From positions 496,001 to 560,000 of the forward strand of contig NZ_JAIUJS010000002.1 in NCBI RefSeq assembly GCF_020166345.1: a stretch of DNA of 64,000 nt, written 5' to 3'. This document shows, one piece after another, positions 44,791 through 54,263 of the stretch (its first letter is position 1; each line of letters begins with the position of its first letter). A program made the position numbers and the translations under genes. Below the pieces are notes generated by a model. The model had not been told where the DNA came from and did no database searches. It saw nothing but the letters and a program-made list of their open reading frames with translations. The DNA comes from Winogradskyella vincentii. GTDB taxonomy: Bacteria; Bacteroidota; Bacteroidia; Flavobacteriales; Flavobacteriaceae.

Positions 44791-47278
44791 TCTCTTATTG
44801 TTAATAGTAATTGTATATAGTTGTGGGACAAAACATGATGTTCCCAATACTATTGAGCTAAATAATAATTGGCAATTTAAACAAGTTAAGGACTCGGTTT
44901 GGTTGGGTGCTACAGTACCTGGTAATGTCTTTTCTGATTTGTTAGATAATGACCTCATTGAAGATCCTTTTATTGGTGATAATGAGAAGAATGTACAATG
45001 GGTTTCTGAAAAAGATTGGGAATATAAAACAACCTTTAGTTTAGATGAAGAATCACTTAAAAGAAAACATTTTACACTTAATTTTGAGGGTCTAGATACT
45101 TACGCAAGTGTCTATTTAAATGATAGCTTAATTCTAAAAGCTAACAACTCCTTTAGATTTTGGAATATCGATGTCAAATCGCTTTTAAAAACGCAAAATG
45201 AGTTACGAATTCTATTTGAATCTACCTCTAAATACGAGAATATTGAGAAGGCTAAATTATCTTACGAGTTGCCTGCAGGTGATCGCATATTTACAAGAAA
45301 GGCTCAGTTTCAGTATGGTTGGGATTGGGGGCCAATTCTCAACACTTGTGGTATTTGGAAACCTATTAAACTGGTAAGTTGGAATGATTATAAAATTGAT
45401 GAACTGTATTCTAAGAACCTTATAATAAATGATTCAGTTGCCAAATTTGATTTGTTTCTGAAATCAAAACAAAAACTAGAGAATAACTATCAAGTATTAA
45501 TTTATTTAAATGACTCTGTTATTAGAGAGAAAAAAGTTAATAAGAAAGTCAATCGTTTAAAGGAAACTATAATTATAAAAAACCCTAAACTGTGGTGGCC
45601 ACATAATTTAGGGGATCCTTATTTATACAAAGTCAAAGTTGTCGTTAAAGATGGTAATAAAGTATTAGATAGTTCTTCAACTAAATATGGTATTCGAGAT
45701 ATTAAATTAGTTGCGGAAAAAGATAGTATAGGTCAGTCTTTTCATTTTAAAGTAAACGGCCAACCGGTTTATGCCAAAGGTGCTAATTATATTCCACAAC
45801 ATAGTTTTCAGAATAAGGTTACTAAAGCGAATTATGAGAAATTATTGAATGATGTAGTAACCTCAAATATGAATATGCTTCGTGTTTGGGGTGGAGGTAT
45901 TTACGAAGATGATTTGTTTTATGAAAAATGTGACGAAAAAGGTATTCTGGTTTGGCAAGATTTTATGTTCGCTTGTGCCATGTATCCGGGTGATGATGCT
46001 TTTTTGGAAAACGTAAAAATTGAAGCTGAACAACAAGTGAAGCGTTTACGAAATCATGCTTCAATAGCAATGTGGTGCGGTAATAATGAAAATTCAGAAG
46101 CGTGGCATCGTTGGGGCTGGCAAGAAGGCCGAAGTGAAGCCGAAAAAGATGAAATCTGGACCAATTATTTAAATGTCTTTGATTCAATTTTACCAAAAGC
46201 TGTATCAAAATTTTCGGATATAGATTATTGGGAATCTTCCCCAAAATATGGGCGAGGCAACCCTAAATATAAAACAGAAGGAGACGCTCACGACTGGTGG
46301 ATATGGCATGATGCATATCCATTTGAACATTTAGAAGATAATGTGCCACGATTTATGAGCGAGTTTGGGTTTCAGTCATTTCCGAGTTTGGAGGCTATTC
46401 GTTATATAAATCAAAGCGATACGATCTCTATTGATTCAGATGAATTTTTGAATCATCAAAAACACCCAAGAGGATTTCAACTTATAGAAGAATACATGAA
46501 GCGCGATTTTCCTGTACCGGAAAATCCTGAGGATTACGTATATATGAGTCAGTTATTACAAGCAAAAGGAATGTCCATGGGAGTAAAAGCGCAACGTAGG
46601 GCAAAACCTTACAATATGGGAACTTTGTATTGGCAACTCAATGATTGTTGGCCAGTAGTCTCTTGGAGCAGTATAGATTACTTTGGAAATTGGAAGGCGA
46701 TGCAATACAAGATAGCACAGGCATATGAAGATGTAATTATTTCATCTCATATTGAAAATGATACGCTGAATGTGTATTTAGTTAATGACAATTTAGATTC
46801 TATTGAAGATAAGTTATGGGTATCTATCAAGGACTTTAGTGATAACGTATTATGGAAAGATTCCAAACCAATAACAGTTAAAGCCAATTCAAGCGATATA
46901 AAGTATCAACTCCCTTTATCACAGATTAATTTCCCCAAAGATGAGATTTATTTTGACGCTAGATTCGACACATTTGATGAGCACTTTTTCTTTGTAAAGC
47001 CAAAAGAATTAAAACTAAGACAAGGTGATTTTGAAACCCAATTTGTAAAAATGGTTAATGGTATTAAAGTTATTATTTCATCGGACACGTATCAAAAAGA
47101 TGTCCTTTTGTCTACAAAATATAAGGGTTGGTTCCATGAGAACTTTTTTGACTTATATCCTGGGCAACGTAGGTGGATATATTTTTTATCTGATGATTCA
47201 AGACTAAAAGAAATACAAACCATTGATGATCTTAAAATAACAAGCTTTAACAATTTCATAAGACAAGTGAAAAAGTAG
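44780..47278 (+). CDS. GH2 beta-mannosidase lipoprotein
   Basis: Cleaves the Man-beta-1,4-GlcNAc core linkage type. 832 residues with a lipoprotein signal (IVIVYSCGTK), a galactose-binding-like sandwich domain, and the catalytic barrel: acid/base Glu in WCGNNENSEAW and nucleophile Glu in FMSEFGFQSFPS. WGWQEGRSEAEKDE and GTLYWQLNDCWPVVSW are typical of the beta-mannosidase branch of GH2. The start codon lies inside the end of cutC, so the two are translationally coupled. Confidence 0.93.
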   Translation: MRYSLLLLIVIVYSCGTKHDVPNTIELNNNWQFKQVKDSVWLGATVPGNVFSDLLDNDLIEDPFIGDNEKNVQWVSEKDWEYKTTFSLDEESLKRKHFTLNFEGLDTYASVYLNDSLILKANNSFRFWNIDVKSLLKTQNELRILFESTSKYENIEKAKLSYELPAGDRIFTRKAQFQYGWDWGPILNTCGIWKPIKLVSWNDYKIDELYSKNLIINDSVAKFDLFLKSKQKLENNYQVLIYLNDSVIREKKVNKKVNRLKETIIIKNPKLWWPHNLGDPYLYKVKVVVKDGNKVLDSSSTKYGIRDIKLVAEKDSIGQSFHFKVNGQPVYAKGANYIPQHSFQNKVTKANYEKLLNDVVTSNMNMLRVWGGGIYEDDLFYEKCDEKGILVWQDFMFACAMYPGDDAFLENVKIEAEQQVKRLRNHASIAMWCGNNENSEAWHRWGWQEGRSEAEKDEIWTNYLNVFDSILPKAVSKFSDIDYWESSPKYGRGNPKYKTEGDAHDWWIWHDAYPFEHLEDNVPRFMSEFGFQSFPSLEAIRYINQSDTISIDSDEFLNHQKHPRGFQLIEEYMKRDFPVPENPEDYVYMSQLLQAKGMSMGVKAQRRAKPYNMGTLYWQLNDCWPVVSWSSIDYFGNWKAMQYKIAQAYEDVIISSHIENDTLNVYLVNDNLDSIEDKLWVSIKDFSDNVLWKDSKPITVKANSSDIKYQLPLSQINFPKDEIYFDARFDTFDEHFFFVKPKELKLRQGDFETQFVKMVNGIKVIISSDTYQKDVLLSTKYKGWFHENFFDLYPGQRRWIYFLSDDSRLKEIQTIDDLKITSFNNFIRQVKK

Positions 47279-47308
47279 ATGCTTAATTTTGAGGATTAAA
47301 TTTTTACT

Positions 47309-48553
47309 ATGATTCGTTGGATAATTTTTGTGGCTATTATTGGAATAGCTGATTACTATGCATTTCAATCATTAAAAACAGTTACAAAAAGTAATTGGTG
47401 GTATGCCATTTATTGGATTTTTACTATTGTAGTAATCGGGAATTTTATTTTTCAGTTTTATGGTTTTAATCGTAGTAGCGGTTTTTCTCAATCTAATGCC
47501 TTGGCTGTTGGTTTTTTAATTGCACTGGTGGTCCCAAAGCTTATTTTAATTACAGTTATGTTTACTGAAGATGTATTTAGAGTACCACAGGGAATCTATA
47601 GTTATTTTATGCAAGATGACAGTGCTAGTGGAAACCAAATTAAGCACTTTCCTTCACGAAGAAGATTCATTAGCCAGATTGGACTTGGTTTGGCAACAAT
47701 ACCATTTGCTTCAATTTTATATGGCATGTACAAAGGGAAGTATAATTTTAAAGTTTTAAAATACACCTTGCATTTTGAAGATTTACCAAAAGCATTTGAT
47801 GGATATAGATTAACACAAATCAGTGATATACATTCTGGTAGTTTCGATAATATTAACAAGGTAGAATATGCTATTGATTTAATCAACGAACAACAAAGTG
47901 ATGTCATATTATTTACTGGAGATATGGTAAATAACAAGGCAGAAGAAATGGCACCATATACAGATATATTTAAAAAGTTAAATGCAAAAGATGGACTATA
48001 TTCCATTTTAGGAAATCACGATTATGGCGACTATGTGCGATGGGATTCTGGTGAAGAGAAAAAGCAAAATCTAGAGAATTTAAAAGCTATTCAAAAAGAA
48101 ATTGGATTTGATTTATTACTAAATGAAAATAGATTTATTGAAAAAGAAGGTGAGCGAATAGCACTTGTTGGTGTTGAAAATTGGGGCAAGGGCGGATTTA
48201 AAAAAGCTGGCGACCTTAAAAAAGCATCAAGTAATATAAACAAAGAAGATTTTAAAATATTACTTAGTCACGACCCTAGTCATTGGGAAGAACAAGTAAT
48301 TAATGATGACTACCATTATCATTTAACCTTAAGTGGTCATACACATGGTATGCAGTTTGGAATTGAGATTCCAGGATGGTTTAAGTGGAGTCCTGTAAAA
48401 TGGCGTTATAAATATTGGGCAGGTATTTATAAAGAACTTGGTCAATATATAAATGTAAACCGAGGGTTTGGATATTTAGCATTTCCAGGACGTGTTGGGA
48501 TATGGCCAGAAATAACTGTTATAGAGCTTAAAAAAGGTCAAAAAGAGGCATAA
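47309..48553 (+). CDS. Membrane-anchored metallophosphoesterase
   Basis: A 414-residue calcineurin-type phosphoesterase with three to four N-terminal spans (to about residue 150). All metal blocks are present: QISDIHSGS, FTGDMVNN, LGNHDYGDY, LLSHDPSHW and LSGHTHGMQFG. Members of the YkuE/YaeI type act on lipid or UDP-sugar phosphates; the substrate here is open. It follows GH2 after 30 nt on the same strand and could be read through from the glycan operon, though its role is probably unrelated. Confidence 0.9.
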   Translation: MIRWIIFVAIIGIADYYAFQSLKTVTKSNWWYAIYWIFTIVVIGNFIFQFYGFNRSSGFSQSNALAVGFLIALVVPKLILITVMFTEDVFRVPQGIYSYFMQDDSASGNQIKHFPSRRRFISQIGLGLATIPFASILYGMYKGKYNFKVLKYTLHFEDLPKAFDGYRLTQISDIHSGSFDNINKVEYAIDLINEQQSDVILFTGDMVNNKAEEMAPYTDIFKKLNAKDGLYSILGNHDYGDYVRWDSGEEKKQNLENLKAIQKEIGFDLLLNENRFIEKEGERIALVGVENWGKGGFKKAGDLKKASSNINKEDFKILLSHDPSHWEEQVINDDYHYHLTLSGHTHGMQFGIEIPGWFKWSPVKWRYKYWAGIYKELGQYINVNRGFGYLAFPGRVGIWPEITVIELKKGQKEA

Positions 48554-48660
48554 TTGCAAACAATTGTTTATTTTTATTGTAGCTCATAAAATACATGCCT
48601 AGAATTTCTTTAAGAATTTTATGTAGGTTTGTATAACTCGTTTGACTAAAACTATATCTT

Positions 48661-48957
48661 ATGTCAAAATTTGGAGAATTAATAGATGTCGAAATTCCGG
48701 TTCTATTAGACTTCTACACTGAATGGAATGAAGAATCCATAGCCATGCATCCTATCCTAAGAGATGTGGCAGCTGCACTTGGTGATAAAGCTAAAGTGAT
48801 AAAAATAGATGTAGATAAAAATAAAGAGCTAGCCGAGGCGTTACGTGTAAAAGGCCTACCCACACTTATTATTTATAAAAACGGTGAAATGAAATGGCGT
48901 CATAGCGGTGAACAAGACGCTAATTCACTTATTGAAATCATTCAGGAATATATTTAA
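48661..48957 (+). CDS. Thioredoxin-fold protein without the CxxC
   Basis: A 98-residue cytoplasmic thioredoxin fold. The strand and active-site helix read LLDFYTEWNEESIAMHPILRD, where the usual WCGPC is replaced by WNEES, and the protein has no cysteine at all. The cis-proline loop GLPTLIIYKNGE and overall length are normal. It cannot do thiol-disulfide exchange, so a binding or scaffold role is likely. The 3' end overlaps the convergent deacetylase gene by 4 nt. A 107-nt AT-rich gap precedes it. Confidence 0.85.
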   Translation: MSKFGELIDVEIPVLLDFYTEWNEESIAMHPILRDVAAALGDKAKVIKIDVDKNKELAEALRVKGLPTLIIYKNGEMKWRHSGEQDANSLIEIIQEYI

Positions 48958-49595
48958 GGAAGCGCTTTAAAAACAAATCCTTCGTCTGTGTAATATTTTA
49001 ATAGTTTAGGTAATACGGCTTTTAAATTTTTTGAAGCCTTAATACTGTCATGCATTACAATTATACTACCCTCTTTAGCCGAAGAGATGATATTGTTTAA
49101 ACAATCCTCTTCATTAACTGTTTTATCCCAATCATAAGATAAAACGTCCCACATAATTATTTTATAGCCTAAGGCTTGTAGTTTTTTACTTTGTTTTGAT
49201 TTGAACTTGCCATAAGGTGGTCTGAAGAATTTTGTACCGTCATTTGATTTCAGAGAATTCATTATTTGATCGGTCTGCTGTACATCATCAATGTAATTTT
49301 TTGTTTTGTGTTTCCAGCCTTTTAAATGGTTATATGTATGATTACCAACGGCGTGACCATTTGCGATAATTTTTAAAAATAATTGAGGATTTTTTTCAAT
49401 ATTATTACCAATACAAAAAAAAGTCCCTTTTGCATTATATTGAGATAACAAATCTAACACCCAATCTGTAATTATTGGTGTCGGTCCATCGTCAAAGGTG
49501 AGGTAAAGTTCCTTTTTATCAGTAGAAATATTCCAGACCAAATTGGGAAATAGCGATTTAACAAATCCCGGAGTTTTGGCTGGTATAATTTGCAT
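48954..49595 (-). CDS. Polysaccharide deacetylase (CE4)
   Basis: A 213-residue NodB-homology deacetylase. All five motifs are readable: LTFDDGPT (metal Asp), VGNHTYNHL (metal His pair), FRPPYGK, IMWDVLSYDW and IVMHDS. No signal peptide is visible, so the substrate side is uncertain; likely targets are N-acetyl groups on peptidoglycan or a surface polysaccharide. It is 3 nt behind the DUF2723 gene on the same strand. Confidence 0.9.
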   Translation of the reverse strand: MQIIPAKTPGFVKSLFPNLVWNISTDKKELYLTFDDGPTPIITDWVLDLLSQYNAKGTFFCIGNNIEKNPQLFLKIIANGHAVGNHTYNHLKGWKHKTKNYIDDVQQTDQIMNSLKSNDGTKFFRPPYGKFKSKQSKKLQALGYKIIMWDVLSYDWDKTVNEEDCLNNIISSAKEGSIIVMHDSIKASKNLKAVLPKLLKYYTDEGFVFKALP

Positions 49596-49598
49596 AAT

Positions 49599-52500
49599 TT
49601 ATTCTTCTTCAGGAGTAATTGTTGTATCGCTATCCTCAAGCAAATCATTAATGTCTAAATCAGTCCTTGGTTCAGTATCTTGGAGTGCCGGACCTAATAA
49701 TGCGTCAAACAATCTCAAATAGCCATTGAATTTTTTGGTTTCCTCAAGCGCAAATTCTTGGTCATAGACAACTAAAACATCTACCATTGCTCTATAACGT
49801 TGAATGTCTGTATAGATCTCTTCGATGTACTTTTCTTGATTCTCTAATGACAAACCACTTAGGAAGATTAAATTCTCCTGAAATTTTCTAGCAACATCAT
49901 TGAATAATTTTCTACCCTTTTCGTCATTTCCAATTTCGTAATATGCACTAATGTAGGGCTCCAATAGTGAGTAGAATCCAAATTTATCTATAGGCATTTT
50001 TTCCATTGCCAAATCGGCCATTTCTTCGGCCTTTTCTAATTCACCATCATTAATTAATTGTTCTAATAATCTAGCGATATTACCTCTATACGTGATGCCA
50101 TTGCGTCTTGTTTCAATATCATGATAAATATCTTCACCACTTCCGCCCCATTTCCAATTCTTAACTTTTTCATACATTAATTCGGCATCTACCCGTCCCA
50201 TATCATATGGGTTGGCCTTGTCTACAGGAGTGCGTATAGGTACAAGTTTATAGCACATGCCATCCAATTGCAAATAGTCTTTTAACCAAATATAATCTTC
50301 ATCACCAAATGCACCTCCAGTAAAATAAATTGGTCGTTCCCAATTATTGTTTGCTATGATATCTAGCATTAATAATCGATTTTTATAAATATATCCACCA
50401 CCAATTCTAGTATATAAATTGTCTACAATTTTGTCTGCATCTTTCGCTTTAACCACACCATTTTTTAGTACCTCTTCCTTATTAACCGGAATACTGATGT
50501 TTCTTGTTGGAAAGTAATTAGAATTAAGAAGATGTTTCGGGTATTGTCTTGGGTCTTCACCCATATTTTCAATCACAAACTTAAGTTTTGTATTTGGTTT
50601 TTCGCTAGATACAAACTCCATAAACCTTTTTATATCAAGAGTATCTTTAGCGATTCGCTCACTAATTTCTCTATAAATAATTACATCTCTGGTTCCAGCT
50701 CGATACTGTTCATGAGTAAGTTGTGAAGGTATAGGATCACTTTCATATGCCTTTCGTTTCATCTGGTCAATGTACCAGTCTGTTTGGAATAAACTTGTAT
50801 TAACTACCCTTACATCTGTACGAACACCTTCAATCTCTTGAAGATACCATAAAGGGAAAGAATCATTATCGCCAATGGTGAATAGTATGGAATTAGGCGC
50901 ACAAGACTCTAAATACTTTCTAGCCATTGCATTGGCAGTATATTTTCCAGATCTGTCATGATCGTCCCAATTGTTTGCCAGAAGTATTCCAGGTACAATA
51001 ATTAGGCAAACTAGAGTAATAGCAGGTGCTAATAATTTAGTTTTAACATTGTCCTTTAATAAATCATACAATGAGTATACACCAAACCCTATCCATATAG
51101 CAAAAACATAAAACGAACCGACGACGGAGTAGTCTCGTTCACGAGGTTCAAAAGGTCTTACATTAGTATAAAATTGTATAGCTATCCCAGTTAGTAGAAA
51201 GAATACCAACAATACCCAAAATCTATTTTTATCTGTATTAAGAAGGAAAAAGAAACCAATCAGTCCTAACAAAAATGGCAGGAAATAATATGTGTTTCTT
51301 GCTTTGTTTTCTAAAACATCAGTTGGTAAGTTATCCTGTGACATACCCAAATGGAATTCGTCGATGAATTTTATACCAGAAATCCAATTACCATTGAAGT
51401 CATCAAATTTACCTTGAATGTCGTTCTGTCTACCTGTGAAATTCCACATAAAATATCTCCAGTACATGTATCCAAATTGATATTGAAACATATAAGCCAG
51501 GTTGTCAATAAAGGATGGTTTTTCTACAATTAGATAGCGTTGAGCGTAAGACCTTAAGAACTTATCATATCCTTCATAATCTATCTCTCCTTGGGCAACA
51601 CGCATTCTAAAATCGCTAACAATTTGATCCACTCTTCGTTTTTCTTGTAGAGCATATTGACTTGATTGTTCTTCTGGTATACCAGCATTCATCGCCTCAT
51701 TATATGCGCGTGTTTGAATTGTAGGGTCGACCTTAAAATCTATTAATCCCGTGAACATCATATAATTCTCTGCATGTTCTGCACTCCACATTCTTGGTAG
51801 AATGGAAGCGTGGTCATGATTGTAGTTTTGTTTACTTTTTTCCCAATCGTTTATGATGATATATTCACCTTTTTCCTCATCTCGTTCATAATTTTTCTTA
51901 TCGTCTACAAACGGTTCATCTTCATCTTGACCTGAGTAAATTTCAGTGAATTGAGGCCCATAAAAAAGATGGGTCTCAGGATATTGTTCAAGATTGTAAT
52001 ATGCTAGTAGTTCTCTAGCATCCGATGGATCATTCTCATTTATAATAACATTGGCGTTAGCTCTTATTGGAAGCATCATCCAAGATGAAAAACCAATGAA
52101 TATAAACATCAAACAAAGCACCAATGTATTGGCATGAATCATACCTTTTTTCCGAGTATAGTTTAGACCATAATAGAATAACCCAATTACTAAAAGACCT
52201 GTAATAATTGTTCCGGAATTAAATGGCAAACCAATTGAGTTTACAAAGAAAACCTCGAGGTAACCAAAAAGCTTCAAGGTAGATGGTAAAAGGAGTTTAA
52301 ATATAAAGAGTAGAATTGCAGCAGAAATAATATTTGCCAGAATAAAGTTCTTAACAGTAATGGTCTTGTAATTTTTAAAATAATAGATAAGACCAATGGC
52401 TGGAATAGTCAATAATCCCATAAAGTGAACACCAAATGACAATCCAATTACAAAGGCAATTAAAATTAGCCAGCGATTACCTCTAGGCTTGTGCATATCC

Positions 52501-53000
52501 TGTTCCCAGCGCAAAGCCAAGTAAAACATTACAGCCATTATTAAGGTTGCCATTGCATATACTTCTGTTTCTACAGCATTAAACCAAAATGAATCTGTAA
52601 ACGTAAATGCTAAGCTCCCAACTAATGCACTACCTAAAATTGCCATACCCTTACTATGGCTAGAGTCTCTTTTGTAGTTTACGAGTTTAACAAGAAGAAT
52701 GCTTATGGTCCAAAACATAAAAAGTATTGTAAAGGCACTTGCCACTGCACTCATCATATTTAATAGCATTCCAATCTGAGAAGGTTCTAGGGCAAATGTT
52801 GAGAAGAATGCGCCCATCATCTGAAATAGAGGTGCGCCTGGTGGGTGGCCAACTTGTAACTTAGATGATGTTAATATATATTCACCTGCATCCCAAAAAC
52901 TAACTGTAGGTTCTATAGTTAGCGCATAAACTACAAAGGCAATAGCAAATACAAGCCAACCTAATATTGTGTTCCACTTTTTAAAGCTAAAATCTCCCAT
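49599..53000 (-). CDS. DUF2723 multi-span membrane protein
   Basis: A 1133-residue protein. The N-terminal half has about a dozen spans and starts with the DUF2723 block (EPTVSFWDAGEYILTSSKLQVGHPPGAPLFQMMGAFF; Asp-Glu in the first loop as in GT39/GT83-type glycosyltransferases). A soluble part from about 700 has FTIGDNDSFPLWYLQEIEGVRTDVRVVN, and the end is helical with TPR-like pairs and an acidic tail. Such proteins are thought to be lipid-linked-sugar glycosyltransferases related to protein O-mannosyltransferases; this is by fold and not proven. Operon with the deacetylase. Confidence 0.85.
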   Translation of the reverse strand: MGDFSFKKWNTILGWLVFAIAFVVYALTIEPTVSFWDAGEYILTSSKLQVGHPPGAPLFQMMGAFFSTFALEPSQIGMLLNMMSAVASAFTILFMFWTISILLVKLVNYKRDSSHSKGMAILGSALVGSLAFTFTDSFWFNAVETEVYAMATLIMAVMFYLALRWEQDMHKPRGNRWLILIAFVIGLSFGVHFMGLLTIPAIGLIYYFKNYKTITVKNFILANIISAAILLFIFKLLLPSTLKLFGYLEVFFVNSIGLPFNSGTIITGLLVIGLFYYGLNYTRKKGMIHANTLVLCLMFIFIGFSSWMMLPIRANANVIINENDPSDARELLAYYNLEQYPETHLFYGPQFTEIYSGQDEDEPFVDDKKNYERDEEKGEYIIINDWEKSKQNYNHDHASILPRMWSAEHAENYMMFTGLIDFKVDPTIQTRAYNEAMNAGIPEEQSSQYALQEKRRVDQIVSDFRMRVAQGEIDYEGYDKFLRSYAQRYLIVEKPSFIDNLAYMFQYQFGYMYWRYFMWNFTGRQNDIQGKFDDFNGNWISGIKFIDEFHLGMSQDNLPTDVLENKARNTYYFLPFLLGLIGFFFLLNTDKNRFWVLLVFFLLTGIAIQFYTNVRPFEPRERDYSVVGSFYVFAIWIGFGVYSLYDLLKDNVKTKLLAPAITLVCLIIVPGILLANNWDDHDRSGKYTANAMARKYLESCAPNSILFTIGDNDSFPLWYLQEIEGVRTDVRVVNTSLFQTDWYIDQMKRKAYESDPIPSQLTHEQYRAGTRDVIIYREISERIAKDTLDIKRFMEFVSSEKPNTKLKFVIENMGEDPRQYPKHLLNSNYFPTRNISIPVNKEEVLKNGVVKAKDADKIVDNLYTRIGGGYIYKNRLLMLDIIANNNWERPIYFTGGAFGDEDYIWLKDYLQLDGMCYKLVPIRTPVDKANPYDMGRVDAELMYEKVKNWKWGGSGEDIYHDIETRRNGITYRGNIARLLEQLINDGELEKAEEMADLAMEKMPIDKFGFYSLLEPYISAYYEIGNDEKGRKLFNDVARKFQENLIFLSGLSLENQEKYIEEIYTDIQRYRAMVDVLVVYDQEFALEETKKFNGYLRLFDALLGPALQDTEPRTDLDINDLLEDSDTTITPEEE

Positions 53001-53104
53001 GAAAAATCCGTCCTTTATGATGCTGGCGAATTTACTAATAATTACAATACAGCATAAGTTTTTAAGTTAACGTTAAGTAATTTAAATTATTTTTTTAGTT
53101 TTTT

Positions 53105-53135
53105 TTTGCCTAAGAAAATCTTTGTTATAAATTTG
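53105..53135 (+). promoter_or_regulatory. Consensus promoter of tRNA-Gln
   Basis: TTTG (53105-53108), 19 nt, TAAATTTG (53128-53135). The start would be about 13 nt before the mature tRNA. Confidence 0.8.
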
Positions 53136-53155
53136 CATCCTCAATTTTGAGAGAT

Positions 53156-53228
53156 TGGCCTATGGTGTAACTGGCAACACGTCTGGTTTTGGTCCAGAAG
53201 AGTCTAGGTTCGAGCCCTAGTAGGCCAA
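53156..53228 (+). tRNA. tRNA-Gln (anticodon TTG)
   Basis: A 73-nt tRNA. The acceptor arms TGGCCTA / TAGGCCA pair perfectly, the anticodon stem is TCTGG / CCAGA with loop TTTTGGT (anticodon 53189-53191), and the T arm CTAGGTTCGAGCCCTAG is standard. The 3' CCA is not encoded. Confidence 0.97.
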
Positions 53229-53230
53229 CA

Positions 53231-53262
53231 AAAAATCCTAATCGTATAGATTAGGATTTTTT
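53231..53262 (+). terminator. Terminator after tRNA-Gln
   Basis: AAAAATCCTAATC / GATTAGGATTTTT with a GTATA loop; also usable on the minus strand for the stress protein gene. Confidence 0.9.
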
Positions 53263-53280
53263 GTTTTATGGAATTGAGTT

Positions 53281-54105
53281 TTAAATTCTGAATGTAATGA
53301 CTGGTCTCTTGGCATGATTTACTAAATCTTCACTTATACTGCCGTTAAAGAAATGTGCAATACCTTGTCTGCCATGCGTGCTTATACCAATTAAATCTGC
53401 ATTAATTTCTTTTGAAAAATTTAATATTCCTTGCTCAACACTTATGTCGTTATATACATTTGTAGTGTAATTGTCAAATGTCTGTCCGGATATAAAGTCG
53501 TGAATTCGGTTGTTGGCTTCTGAGGTAGTCAAAAAATTACTTGCTGTGTTAACCAATAATAAATGAATTTTGGCATTTATAGACTCAGCAAATTTAACAG
53601 CTTGTTTATAGGTTTCTTTATTGTCATTTTTAAAATCTGATGCGAATACAAAATCAGATATTTTAAAGGACTCATGTTCGTTTTTAATAACAAGAACTGG
53701 GACTTCAGACGTTCTAACCACTTTTTCAGCATTAGAACCAACAAACATTTCCTTGATGCCAGTGGCACCATGAGAACCCATTATAATTATGTCAATATCA
53801 AATTCCTTACAGGCTTCCTTTATTTCATTGAATGTGATATCAGCCTTTACAGTTTCGTGTACTGTGATACCCTTTAAAAAATCACTTGCCATAAGATCGT
53901 CGAATTTTTTATGAGCCAATTTCATAAAAAATAAAACCTCCGGAACATCACTCTGGGCATTTATGGGATCTATTTGTTGCATGGGGATTTCCATCATGTG
54001 AAGTAAATAGATTTCAGCATCATGAGATTTGGCTAGCATGGCTGCAACCTTTAATGCATTTTCGGCTTGTTCAGAAAAATCTGTTGGGACTAGTATTCTA
54101 TTCAT
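53281..54105 (-). CDS. Tandem-domain universal stress protein
   Basis: A 274-residue protein with two UspA domains. The first (1-145) has MNRILVPTDFSEQAENAL and the complete ATP-binding motif GSHGATGIKEMFVGSNAEKVV; the second (about 150-274) has SDFKNDNKETYKQAVKFAE and ISTHGRQGIAHFFNGSISEDLV. Tandem Usp proteins are common in flavobacteria. It is convergent with tRNA-Gln and divergent from rimP. Confidence 0.93.
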   Translation of the reverse strand: MNRILVPTDFSEQAENALKVAAMLAKSHDAEIYLLHMMEIPMQQIDPINAQSDVPEVLFFMKLAHKKFDDLMASDFLKGITVHETVKADITFNEIKEACKEFDIDIIIMGSHGATGIKEMFVGSNAEKVVRTSEVPVLVIKNEHESFKISDFVFASDFKNDNKETYKQAVKFAESINAKIHLLLVNTASNFLTTSEANNRIHDFISGQTFDNYTTNVYNDISVEQGILNFSKEINADLIGISTHGRQGIAHFFNGSISEDLVNHAKRPVITFRI

Positions 54106-54163
54106 AGTTATTGATATTATGTTAGCCTTATAAATTTAAGAAAATAATTCCACTTGCATAACC

Positions 54164-54193
54164 TTTGAAAAATCTATAAATATTGTATATTTG
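54164..54193 (+). promoter_or_regulatory. Promoter of rimP-nusA-infB
   Basis: TTTG (54164-54167), 18 nt, TATATTTG (54186-54193). The predicted start near 54200 leaves a leader of about 55 nt containing a terminator-like hairpin. Confidence 0.65.
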
Positions 54194-54209
54194 CAGTGTT
54201 GTTTAAGAA

Positions 54210-54263
54210 ATGAATAAGCGAGAGGACGAAAAGTCCTCTCTTTTTATATCAAGAAATGTTTAA
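54210..54263 (+). CDS. Candidate leader peptide of the rimP operon
   Basis: An ORF of 17 codons (MNKREDEKSPLFISRNV) that spans the hairpin at 54220-54245 and stops 8 nt inside rimP. Its ATG is preceded by GTTTAAGAA, resembling the rimP start context AAGAAATGTTTAAG. If translated, ribosomes would melt the hairpin. Very short, so it may be chance. Confidence 0.25.
   Translation: MNKREDEKSSLFISRNV
54220..54245 (+). terminator. Terminator-like hairpin in the rimP leader
   Basis: GAGAGGAC / GTCCTCTC with a GAAAA loop and five T, ending 10 nt before the rimP ATG and downstream of the promoter. It looks like a transcription attenuator and not the end of a gene, since no gene lies between promoter and hairpin. 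Confidence 0.75.
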
